A stretch of 64,000 nucleotides of DNA from Nocardia suismassiliense. GTDB lineage: Bacteria; Actinomycetota; Actinomycetes; Mycobacteriales; Mycobacteriaceae. A model generated the notes under the pieces. It worked only from the letters and a program-made list of their open reading frames with translations, searched no databases and was not told where the DNA came from. The DNA is taken from NCBI RefSeq assembly GCF_900269665.1, contig NZ_LT985361.1:6039960-6103959 (forward strand), written 5' to 3'. Shown here piece after piece: positions 18,301 through 24,346 of the stretch; position 1 is the stretch's first letter, and the number at the start of each line of letters is the position of its first letter. Made by a program: the position numbers and the translations under genes.

Positions 18301-18377
18301 ATACGTAACCCCGAGCCGCGTTTGCCTTTGCCACCGACCTCGTAACGCAGCAGGACAGCCCGCTCAGGGGTGAGCAT
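15315..18377 (-). CDS. Trypsin-like protease/NACHT NTPase/multi-TM conflict-system protein
   Basis: 1,020 aa. Residues 1-215 are a trypsin-like serine protease with His36 in T-A-D-H-C, Asp66 in V-D-L-A-V and Ser168 in G-G-M-S-G, so the triad is complete. A linker and two transmembrane helices follow (about 270-290 and 300-319). Next is a NACHT-type STAND NTPase with Walker A G-A-A-G-A-G-K-S at 419-426 and Walker B ILPIIDGFD. The C-terminal third (about 660-960) has eight or more hydrophobic helices, then a soluble tail. Protease effectors fused to NACHT switches and paired with trypco2 proteins are described as bacterial conflict (probable anti-phage or self-killing) systems. The partner gene is directly upstream. 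Confidence 0.85.
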   Translation of the reverse strand: MLTPERAVLLRYEVGGKGKRGSGLRIGGTYILTADHCAEGSEHRVVVEGTEYRATVALRTSTAAVDLAVLSAPELPAMAPMRYARFDSTAAPARIENCVVLGYPIWKDGESGVRRAQVHGFVPTTEGPDPHASPGSAVVAAFRVTDIQIRDSSVPISRVDKSRWGGMSGAAVVVGSDRVLGVIQSHTLAEGTGSLGFTPIASIHALPTNLALSFWRLLDVDNPNDLPVLPELATKPESSTWAATTGPPPVHTQPNGGRVSKPRRQVQVRPVAVAAAALVLTDCAAGIYMAIGAPGLSPGLIRYALIGVFALVAASIFIFGRLDSDHLLSVTRVDLLRRLEILAAALQSDWRNELAMRQVSSDAAGLRVQWDTADAGMVDGRTQITTDVESARPQPHLGRTLDDLVAFYRGIGSGRMLMLGAAGAGKSVMVTQFAMTLCAARAPDQPVPVVISASSWSTAPAWDDDATAADLSARFWAWVESELIRVNAGLQKRSAPSTTLARQLLDERLILPIIDGFDQLTQSQRVSLVQALNIDAGDESGLPRIVLTSRPSEFEDTVRTTGIIEHACGIQLENLSVHDTIAYLMSTTPATWAPLQERLQTDPAAAERFHAAINTPLMAFLAHSVYGSSPEQARPNPLELLAADDAETVQGYLLGGFIPAVYRESPYPTKSVLRWYRFLAANLNSDTIAWWTLRAAVPTALRAIPFGLFGGVLGGSFGAVLVALSSAPLWFAATSAAIGLIMGAAIGAYPSPAEPAEFRFTNKAGWRDSTASLTLGLVAPILSWILIENVDRAWWPLLLGGTVAGFFPALGVGHLRKATPGSATAFEEMRNTVPAAFLGAVVVTAVGVITHARMGSLSNWLVIGVVFGVLTGLAYVPSTPASIEPARSMAEMVRTNCAFTLYFSAMFALAYGIVLWAMIGWHSGLAGGLAIGLLFGFGTNTWGQWLVFCRIWLPFQGKLPRSFKHFVEDACHRGVLYQAGPVYRFRHDLLKDLLLFDRSDADVEGAPRCSYEDMGPRSSR

Positions 18378-18426
18378 CGCATGACCGCAAGCAGGCGAAG
18401 GCTACTGCGCGGCTATGCATTACGGA

Positions 18427-18816
18427 TCAGCCGTCCGCGTCGAGTTTCTGAGATTCGACACCGGCAACCAAGTCGTCTGCGTCGATAAGGACCTCAACCT
18501 GGTGACCATTCTCATCGAACATTTGCGGCTCCAGGGTCAATTTCACCGTCTGCGTGGATACCGACTGGCCGGACGCTTCGCCATTCGCCGTGACAAGCCA
18601 CCATCTGACACCTGCGCTCACCTTGCCGCCGTTGGTGACTGCTACTTGCAAGGTGAGTTCGACGGGCGAAGGCTTGAACCGCAACGTGCGCTGCACACCG
18701 TTCACCGTGTACGGAAAACCTGCACCCCACACCGACTGCATCAACTCATCACGTAGCGCACCGATCGCGGCAGAGATCGAGGCCTTGCCTTCGAGCCGCT
18801 CCCCTGGGTCAGACAC
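18427..18816 (-). CDS. Trypco2-family protein (trypsin-co-occurring domain 2)
   Basis: 129 aa from GTG at 18816, chosen because AAAGGAG lies 8 bp upstream; the longer frame to 19233 is not supported. The sequence shows the features of the trypsin-co-occurring domain 2: ISAAIGALRDEL, RFKPSPVELTLQVAV, WWLV and STQTVKLTLEP. Such small beta-rich proteins occur beside trypsin-like effectors in NTP-dependent conflict systems and may serve as adaptor or sensor. It ends 49 bp before the protease-NACHT gene on the same strand, so they form a two-gene operon. Confidence 0.85.
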   Translation of the reverse strand: MSDPGERLEGKASISAAIGALRDELMQSVWGAGFPYTVNGVQRTLRFKPSPVELTLQVAVTNGGKVSAGVRWWLVTANGEASGQSVSTQTVKLTLEPQMFDENGHQVEVLIDADDLVAGVESQKLDADG

Positions 18817-19259
18817 CCGATCAACTCCTTTACACGAATCCTGCACGAACCGCGATGATCTACCGCTGTGCGGTACTGCATCCGCGTTTGTGATTCTAGA
18901 GCGCTCGAAGCTCAACCGGTGCGCTTCGAGATTCACCCGAGCATCACGCCTGCTGTGCACCGAATTCAGCAGTAGCTCGTGTACGCGCATGTCGTTGTTC
19001 GACTGCTGTTCCCATCTGATACTTGACATTCTGGCTTCACCAGGTCCAGGTTTCGTGGGTGTGTGCAGCCTTCGGCTGTGGCGCGAATGCTGAAGATCAG
19101 GTTTGATGGTGGAGAGAGAATCGGTGGGACGGGCAAGGAGTAGCCCACCATGCCCCTGTGCCAACCACCTCTCCCCCACTCGGCGATCGCTCACGCGTAC
19201 TCCTACGTCCGCGGTTGTAGACTCCGCGCACATGAGCCCACTTTTGATCTGGGCTCACG
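18817..19259. other. Promoter-side spacer between trypco2 and the recombinase region
   Basis: No convincing gene. It must carry the promoter of the trypco2-NACHT operon. A perfect inverted repeat TGAGCCCA (19233-19240) and TGGGCTCA (19250-19257) with a 9-nt loop ends just before the small frame at 19260 and could be an operator or a terminator. Confidence 0.4.
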
Positions 19260-19547
19260 ATGACGCGTCGCGATCGCTCCGCCCGTAATCGTTCCAATCG
19301 AGACAGTCCGCCGCGCAAGATCGACGTCGTCTGTCCAGATAGTCCGCCTGCGCTGGACCCGACGGCCGCCAGAGCGCTCCTGCGAATCCTCCTGCGCCAC
19401 ACGGACAGACACGATGATCCACGACGAGATGTCAGACCCGTTGTCCGCCAGCGACCGACAGATTCCCGACGCCCGTCGCGTCCACCAGCTCGCCCGATCG
19501 AGTACGTCCAGAAGCCAGCGCAGCAAGGTGGTGGACGATCCCGTTGA
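19260..19547 (+). CDS. Small basic hypothetical protein upstream of the recombinase
   Basis: 95 aa, rich in Arg and Pro. One segment (PPALDPTAARALLRILL) looks like a genuine folded helix, while the rest is low complexity. No clear ribosome site precedes the ATG, which comes 2 bp after an 8-bp inverted repeat. Small basic proteins often sit beside serine integrases and some are directionality factors, but nothing here proves that. It may also be a spurious frame in GC-rich DNA. Confidence 0.35.
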   Translation: MTRRDRSARNRSNRDSPPRKIDVVCPDSPPALDPTAARALLRILLRHTDRHDDPRRDVRPVVRQRPTDSRRPSRPPARPIEYVQKPAQQGGGRSR

Positions 19548-19706
19548 CGTCGGGCTGCTCCGACTAACGAGCCAGACTTCTAACAGCCAAGTCTCGCGCC
19601 TCGCAGCGATGCCGCACTTGTGCGTCGCGGTCACCGCCTGCGATCGCAATGACGCCCTGGGGGCATCATGGGATACACGCGCCAACAGACTGCCAAGGAG
19701 GAAGCG

Positions 19707-21446
19707 ATGCCAAGCGAGAGCAACGAATGGGCAGTGCTCGATGGGCTGCTCGGCATCGAAGTCGCGGACCAGGAATCCGACGGGAGTCAGCGCCTCGCGT
19801 TCTACGGTCGTTGTTCGACCGAGGACAACCAGGACCCGGAGACCTCATATGGCTGGCAGTCCGGCAACGCCCAGAAGTTTGCGCCTGGCTCGATCGTCGC
19901 CTCCTACTTTGATGTTGGGCAGTCGAGGTCAGTGCCGTGGCATCGCCGGACGCAGGCCGCGAAGCTGCTCGCCGATCTGAAGAATCCCAATCGAGGCTGG
20001 ACTGCGATCGTCGTGGGCGAGGGCACGCGCTGCTGGTTCGGCAACCAGTTCAGTCTCGTGGCTCCGCGGATTCAGGCTCACGGCGTCGATATCTGGGTGC
20101 CTGAGCTGGGCGGCAAGTACAACGCGAAGAACGCCACCCACAACATGATGATGAGCATGCTCGGGGGGCTCAGCGAATCCGAGCGCCAGCACGTTCAGCA
20201 GCGTACGCGCGCCAGCATGGACGCCCAGGTGCTCAATGAGGGACGTCACCAAGGCGGGCGCGCGCCCTACGGGTACGTCGTGGTCGACGGACCGCCGCAC
20301 CCCAACCCGCACAGAGCAGCAGACGGGCTGAAGTTGCGCCTCCTCTCGATCGACGCCACCGCGGCGCCGATCGTCCAACGCATCTTCCGCGAATACATCG
20401 GCGGCAGAGGCGATAAGGCGATCGCGGAAGGGCTCAACCGCGACCAGATACCGTGCCCCTCAGCCCATCGCCCTGAACAGAACCGACATCGCTCCGGAGA
20501 CGGCTGGCAGGCACCAACAGTCGCGGCGATACTGCAGAACCCGCGCTACACCGGCTACGCGGTGTTCGGACGATGGACCAAACGAGAAGAACTGATCGAC
20601 CCCGACGACGTCGCCGCCGGGTACGTAGTCCGGTTCGTCCGAGCAACCGCCGATCGCGTCATCCGCTCCCGACGTCCCGCTCACCCGAACATCGTCTCCG
20701 TCGAACAATTCACCGAGGCACACCTGATCCGCCGAGGCCGGGCCGGCATCACCAACCGTGACCGCGCCAAACTCGAGCGCACCAGAACGTTGATCCCACG
20801 TCCGTACCTGCTGCGCGGGCACATCCGCTGCGACGCCTGCAACCGAAAGATGCAAGCCGAGCTGGTCGGCAAGAACGTCTATTACCGTTGCCGTGCAAAA
20901 ACTCTCGCACCAGGTAGCGATGCGCTGACCGAGCACCCGAAGACGGTCAACCTGCGAGAATCAGTACTCATCGACCCGTTGGATGGTTGGCTTGCAACCC
21001 TTTTCGATCGCGAGCATCGAAACCACACCATCGCGACCCTGCTGGAGGCCCAGGAAACCGACGATACAGATACCGTTCGAGCGCTGCTGCGTCGCCGAAT
21101 TGACGACGCGGACACGAAGTTACAGCGCCACTTGGCGGCTATCGAAGCTGGCGTAGACCCGGCCGCGTTCGTGACTTCGATGAACGCGGCGCAGGCCGAG
21201 AAGGCCGCAGCACGGGCCGAACTCGATACGATGCCGAAGCCGGTTCGACTGACCGAAACCGAGATGCACAAGCTCATCGATTCGGTCGGAGACATCCGCG
21301 CCGTACTGACGGCTGGAGCTCCGGAAGATAAGCAACTTCTCTACGAAGCCCTGAACATCCAGGTCCGGTACCAGCACCGACAACAACTTGCTGTTGTCGG
21401 TGCCAGCCTCCCTGGGTTTAGCACTGGTGTCCGGAGGGGGACTTGA
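19707..21446 (+). CDS. Large serine recombinase (integrase) of the element
   Basis: 579 aa from ATG at 19707, chosen for AAGGAGGAAGCG upstream; the frame opens earlier at 19668. The N-terminal resolvase domain starts near residue 30 with L-A-F-Y-G-R-C-S-T, carrying the catalytic serine and arginine, and continues through LGGLSESERQHVQQRT. Next come a recombinase domain (GGRAPYGY, NRDQIPCPS, ILQNPRYTGYAVFGRW), a zinc ribbon (C-D-A-C then Y-Y-R-C) and a coiled-coil C-terminus. It would catalyse site-specific integration and excision. Its last eight codons overlap the tRNA-Leu 3' end, tying gene and attachment site together. Confidence 0.92.
   Translation: MPSESNEWAVLDGLLGIEVADQESDGSQRLAFYGRCSTEDNQDPETSYGWQSGNAQKFAPGSIVASYFDVGQSRSVPWHRRTQAAKLLADLKNPNRGWTAIVVGEGTRCWFGNQFSLVAPRIQAHGVDIWVPELGGKYNAKNATHNMMMSMLGGLSESERQHVQQRTRASMDAQVLNEGRHQGGRAPYGYVVVDGPPHPNPHRAADGLKLRLLSIDATAAPIVQRIFREYIGGRGDKAIAEGLNRDQIPCPSAHRPEQNRHRSGDGWQAPTVAAILQNPRYTGYAVFGRWTKREELIDPDDVAAGYVVRFVRATADRVIRSRRPAHPNIVSVEQFTEAHLIRRGRAGITNRDRAKLERTRTLIPRPYLLRGHIRCDACNRKMQAELVGKNVYYRCRAKTLAPGSDALTEHPKTVNLRESVLIDPLDGWLATLFDREHRNHTIATLLEAQETDDTDTVRALLRRRIDDADTKLQRHLAAIEAGVDPAAFVTSMNAAQAEKAAARAELDTMPKPVRLTETEMHKLIDSVGDIRAVLTAGAPEDKQLLYEALNIQVRYQHRQQLAVVGASLPGFSTGVRRGT
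21425..21446. other. Probable attachment-site region (recombinase end overlapping tRNA 3' end)
   Basis: The overlap of the recombinase stop with the tRNA-Leu 3' end marks the element-chromosome junction. The crossover core cannot be fixed without the second copy at the other end of the element, which is outside the window. The tRNA remains intact, including an encoded CCA. Confidence 0.5.
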
Positions 21447-21512
21447 ACCCCCACGCCCGTTAAAGGGCACTAGCACCTCAAGCTAGCGCGTCTGCCATTC
21501 CGCCACCCGGAC
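21425..21512 (-). tRNA. tRNA-Leu (GAG)
   Basis: On the minus strand a full cloverleaf can be drawn: acceptor GTCCGGG with TCCGGAC, anticodon stem CTAGC/GCTAG around loop TTGAGGT (anticodon GAG), a long type-II variable arm (TGCCCTTTAACGGGCG) and T-arm GGGGG-TTCAAGT-CCCCC. Discriminator A and CCA are encoded. About 88 nt with CCA, as expected for leucine tRNA. Its 3' end faces the mobile element. Confidence 0.95.
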
Positions 21513-21592
21513 CGGTGGTGCTCAGCAAGATTATAGGATGTGGCGGCGTGGACCAAATCGCGGGCTGACCATGGGTTTTATCGGGGGGTGGT

Positions 21593-21620
21593 GGGCTCCC
21601 GGAGTGTGAGTCGGGAGCCC
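21593..21620 (-). terminator. Hairpin terminator after the imine reductase gene
   Basis: Perfect 9-bp stem GGGCTCCCG (21593-21601) and CGGGAGCCC (21612-21620) with a 10-nt loop, 7 bp beyond the stop at 21628. No T-tract, as is common in actinomycetes. Confidence 0.6.
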
Positions 21621-21627
21621 GGTCCGG

Positions 21628-22497
21628 TCAGAGGAGTTCTTCGATGGTTCTGGCGAACTCTTCGGCTCCGTGGCCGTCGGCGACCTGTCGGTCGATGAGG
21701 TTTTTGATGGGGGCGACGAAGTCGACGGTGACGCCTGCGTCTCGGGTGGCGCGGTTGATGGCGTCGAGGGCGGCTTTGTGGAAGGCGAGTGATTGGGTGG
21801 GGGTGGTGTAGTCGCCGCTGTCGATGATTGCGCCGTAGGCGGGGAGCATCTGGGCCATGGCGGTCACCCAGGGCATGGCTCGTTCGGCGAAGGTGCTGGC
21901 GGAGACGCCTACGGAGCGCATCATGGCGGCGCCGTGCATGAAGCCGCCGAACATGGCGTACATGTTGGCGAGCAGGGCGAAGTCGTAGGTGGAGGCCAGG
22001 CCGGCGTCGTCGCCGAAATATTCTGCGGCGGCGAGCAATTCGAGGGTTTCGCGGTGCTGGTCGAAGAGGGTTTGGGAACCGCTGTAGAGGATGGAGGCGC
22101 CGGGCTGCCCGATCATGGGCGGGATTGCCATGATGCCGCCGTCGAGGTAGTCGATGCCGTGTGCGGCCGCCCAGGTGGCGAGTTCCCTGGCTTCTTCGGG
22201 GGCGGTGCTGGTCAGGTTGATGACCTGTTTGCCGGACAGTTGGACGGCGACGGGGTCGAGGGTGGCGTGCACGGAGGCGTGGTCGAAGAGGACGGCGATG
22301 ATCGGGCCGCCGGCCTGGACGGCTTCGGCGACGGAGGTGACGCTGTTGGCGCCGGCGGCGAGGAGGTCGGCGTCCTTGCCGGGGGTGCGGTTCCACACGG
22401 TGGTGGGGTGGCCGGCCTTCAGCAGGGTTGCGGCCAGCGCCTGGCCCATCGCGCCGAGTCCGAGGACTGTCACGGGGGTGTTCGTGGTTTCCGCCAT
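21628..22497 (-). CDS. Imine-reductase-like NAD(P)-dependent oxidoreductase
   Basis: 289 aa from ATG at 22497 with AAGGAG upstream. An N-terminal Rossmann fold (VTVLGLGAMGQAL, then WNRTPGK typical of NADPH binding) is followed by the all-helical domain of beta-hydroxyacid-dehydrogenase relatives. The segment DYLDGGIMAIP, then IG-P-ASILYSG, is characteristic of imine reductases rather than hydroxyisobutyrate dehydrogenases. It would reduce cyclic imines or related C=N bonds with NADPH. It is divergent from an HxlR regulator with an operator-like palindrome between them, suggesting inducible expression. Physiological substrate unknown. Confidence 0.82.
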   Translation of the reverse strand: MAETTNTPVTVLGLGAMGQALAATLLKAGHPTTVWNRTPGKDADLLAAGANSVTSVAEAVQAGGPIIAVLFDHASVHATLDPVAVQLSGKQVINLTSTAPEEARELATWAAAHGIDYLDGGIMAIPPMIGQPGASILYSGSQTLFDQHRETLELLAAAEYFGDDAGLASTYDFALLANMYAMFGGFMHGAAMMRSVGVSASTFAERAMPWVTAMAQMLPAYGAIIDSGDYTTPTQSLAFHKAALDAINRATRDAGVTVDFVAPIKNLIDRQVADGHGAEEFARTIEELL

Positions 22498-22579
22498 TGC
22501 GGGGTCAACTCCTTGGCAAGTGTGTGAACAGGTGGTCAGCGCGCTGGAACCAAGGCTGCTCTTTGCCTGCCGCGGCGAC

Positions 22580-22606
22580 AAGTACCTACTATTTAGTCCG
22601 GTACTT
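22580..22606. promoter_or_regulatory. Operator-like inverted repeat between imine reductase and HxlR genes
   Basis: AAGTACC (22580-22586) and GGTACTT (22600-22606) are perfect complements with a 13-bp spacer, in the 145-bp divergent intergenic region. HxlR-type winged-helix dimers bind palindromes of this kind, often with GTAC cores. Likely binding site of the adjacent regulator. Confidence 0.6.
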
Positions 22607-22642
22607 ACCCATGGGTGTGTGAACAGGTAGCGAGGTCGGACG

Positions 22643-23002
22643 ATGGGCGAAAAGAGATCCGGACCATACTTCTGCGGCATCGACGCGGCGATGGATGTGA
22701 TCGGTGGCAAGTGGAAGGCGCTGATCCTGTGGGAGCTGGAGGAGCATGGGATCCGCCGCTTCGGCGAGCTGCGCCGGGGCCTGCCGGGCGTCTCGGAGAA
22801 GATGCTGATCCAGCAGCTGCGCGAGCTGGAGGAGGACGGAATCGTGTCGCGGGAGGTCTATCGCGAGGTGCCGCCGCGGGTGGAATACCAGCTCACCGCG
22901 TTGGGTACCGCACTCAACCGCGCGCTCGAACCGCTCGGCGCCTGGGGTCGGGACCGCATCGACCGGATCGGTGCGGATCGGGTCCATCCGGTGAACGCGT
23001 GA
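22643..23002 (+). CDS. HxlR-family winged-helix regulator
   Basis: 119 aa, typical family length. Cys11 in Y-F-C-G-I-D sits where redox or aldehyde-sensing HxlR proteins carry a conserved cysteine. The core W-K-A-L-I-L-W-E-L, RRFGELRRGLPGVSEKMLIQQLRELEEDGIV and RVEYQLTALG segments are the winged helix. It is divergent from the imine reductase and probably controls it and itself through the palindrome at 22580-22606. Confidence 0.9.
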   Translation: MGEKRSGPYFCGIDAAMDVIGGKWKALILWELEEHGIRRFGELRRGLPGVSEKMLIQQLRELEEDGIVSREVYREVPPRVEYQLTALGTALNRALEPLGAWGRDRIDRIGADRVHPVNA

Positions 23003-23005
23003 CGC

Positions 23006-23203
23006 CTATTGGTGCCGGGAATCGGACTGAACTGTTGCGGTAGCAGGGTTTTCACCGGCGGGCGTCGGGATGTGCGGCAATGTCCGCACATGCTGGTCGG
23101 TCGCGGGCACCGGGTGCTCGGCCGTGGGCATCAGCCATAGCGTGAGGATTACGAGCAGCAGGGCCGCCGACCCACCGAGGATCGGTCGCCAGTAAACGAG
23201 CAC
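23006..23203 (-). CDS. Small single-pass membrane protein (hypothetical)
   Basis: 65 aa from a possible GTG at 23203; a longer start at 23311 would overlap the arginase-family gene. One strong hydrophobic helix (PILGGSAALLLVILTLWLMP) is followed by a polar Pro/Thr tail. There is no clear ribosome site or family match. It could follow the arginase-family gene in an operon. Confidence 0.4.
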   Translation of the reverse strand: MLVYWRPILGGSAALLLVILTLWLMPTAEHPVPATDQHVRTLPHIPTPAGENPATATVQSDSRHQ

Positions 23204-23261
23204 ATGCGGATGATCGGCACCGAGGCTCGAGCCGTTACGCGGATACGCGAATGTGCTTGTC

Positions 23262-24146
23262 TCAGGCCAGTTCCGGGGTTTCGGCCAGTGCGTCCGCAAG
23301 GTAGCTGACAATGCGTTGGGCCTGCCGGCGGCCGGTGTCGAGGTCGGGGTTGTAGATCGTCAATGTCATTCCGACACAACCGGGTTGGAGGGCGGCGGTG
23401 GTGATGGCGGTGAGGTCCGACCAGTCCAGGCCGCCCGGTTGCGGGTAGTCCACGGCCGGCATCGCGGCGGTGGACAGCACATCCAAATCCACGTGCAACC
23501 ACCAGGGAAAGCCGCGGCGGCGGAAACGACCGACGGCGATTTCCGTGGGAACGGCGGCTCTTCCACGCAACTCGCGGTCGGTGAGCAGTGCGATGGTGGA
23601 GACCAGCGACGGCACGTCGGCGTCATGCAATTCTGCGGCGTCGCGGGGGCCGAGCGCCACGACGCGAGTGGGGTCGAGGGTGGGTAGCTGCGTTGCCAGT
23701 TCGGCCGGTAGGTCGGCGGTCGCCAGCATCAGACCGAGTTCGCAGTCGGCCGCTTCGCCGGTGGTGCTTCGATCCGGCGGCCACGCGTCTTCGTGTCCGT
23801 CGACGAAGACCAGTGCGACGTCACCGAGTGCGTCTTGGGCACCACGCAGAGCGCCGAGCAAGACGGGACAGTCACCGCCGAGCACCAACGGGAACTCCCC
23901 CAACACAACGCTTTCGATTACCGCAGTGCGGACGGAATTGGTTGTCGCTGTGAGGGATTCCAGGGACAGCAGGGTACTCACAGGATCGCGCGTCGGCCGG
24001 GGCACACCGACATCGACGTCACCGCGATCGCGCACATCGGGGCGGCGACTTCGTAATGCGCTGAGCAGTCCGGCTTCTCGTAACTCGGCAGGCGCGTTCG
24101 CCACTCCACCGGTCGTACCGGCGGAGTTGAACGGTGCCCCGATCAC
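23262..24146 (-). CDS. Arginase/ureohydrolase-family protein
   Basis: 294 aa from GTG at 24146. Metal-site motifs are LVLGGDCPV (canonical GGDH, with His replaced by Cys), VDGHEDAWP (DxHxD) and HVDLDVL (DxD). The dimanganese site is thus mostly kept, with one ligand changed, a variant seen in actinobacterial members of unknown substrate. It would hydrolyse a guanidino or formimino compound if active. It is divergent from the sugar ABC operon across 200 bp. Confidence 0.78.
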   Translation of the reverse strand: MIGAPFNSAGTTGGVANAPAELREAGLLSALRSRRPDVRDRGDVDVGVPRPTRDPVSTLLSLESLTATTNSVRTAVIESVVLGEFPLVLGGDCPVLLGALRGAQDALGDVALVFVDGHEDAWPPDRSTTGEAADCELGLMLATADLPAELATQLPTLDPTRVVALGPRDAAELHDADVPSLVSTIALLTDRELRGRAAVPTEIAVGRFRRRGFPWWLHVDLDVLSTAAMPAVDYPQPGGLDWSDLTAITTAALQPGCVGMTLTIYNPDLDTGRRQAQRIVSYLADALAETPELA

Positions 24147-24257
24147 GGTCAGCAGTGTCGGCCCTCCTCCCGCGCGGCAACTCGGCCACTACCGACGATA
24201 GACCCCGGCCGGTTTACCCGAGGCAAACTTCCGCCGGGAGTTACCGCTGCGATGCGC

Positions 24258-24282
24258 GTCACATTCGCCTATTGAATGTGAC
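24258..24282. promoter_or_regulatory. Operator-like palindrome upstream of the sugar ABC operon
   Basis: GTCACATTC (24258-24266) and GAATGTGAC (24274-24282) form a perfect 9-bp inverted repeat with a 7-bp spacer in the divergent region between the arginase-family gene and the ABC operon. Regulator not in the window. Confidence 0.55.
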
Positions 24283-24322
24283 CCAGCTTGGTGCTAAACA
24301 TTGTGGCACGCAACGCAATACA

Positions 24323-24341
24323 CGTTGCACTATATGCAACG
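24323..24341 (+). promoter_or_regulatory. LacI-type operator-like palindrome near the ABC operon start
   Basis: CGTTGCA (24323-24329) and TGCAACG (24335-24341) around a 5-bp centre. The CGTTGCA/TGCAACG core is typical of LacI-family sites. A further GCAACG lies just upstream. Its position right before the first ATG suggests repression by sugar availability, and that translation may start downstream of 24347. Confidence 0.55.
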
Positions 24342-24346
24342 AATGA

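Larger units (their letters stand above)
1..21446. mobile_element. Right part of an integrative conjugative element in tRNA-Leu (left end outside window)
   Basis: The serine recombinase gene ends inside the 3' part of a tRNA-Leu gene, the layout expected where an element has integrated at a tRNA 3' end. The tRNA 3' end points toward the recombinase, so the element lies on the low-coordinate side. The far end of that side carries a conjugation-type operon with a TrbL/VirB6-like protein, pilin-like membrane proteins and a DUF6668 protein. P450, regulator and trypsin-NACHT genes sit between as cargo. The second attachment site and the relaxase or coupling-protein genes are not in view, so the element's extent and activity are inferred. 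Confidence 0.72.

Noticed and set aside
19203..19685. 160-codon minus-strand frame upstream of the recombinase
   Set aside because: Ser/Arg/Thr-rich with no motif and no ribosome site; the plus-strand small frame is slightly better but also weak.
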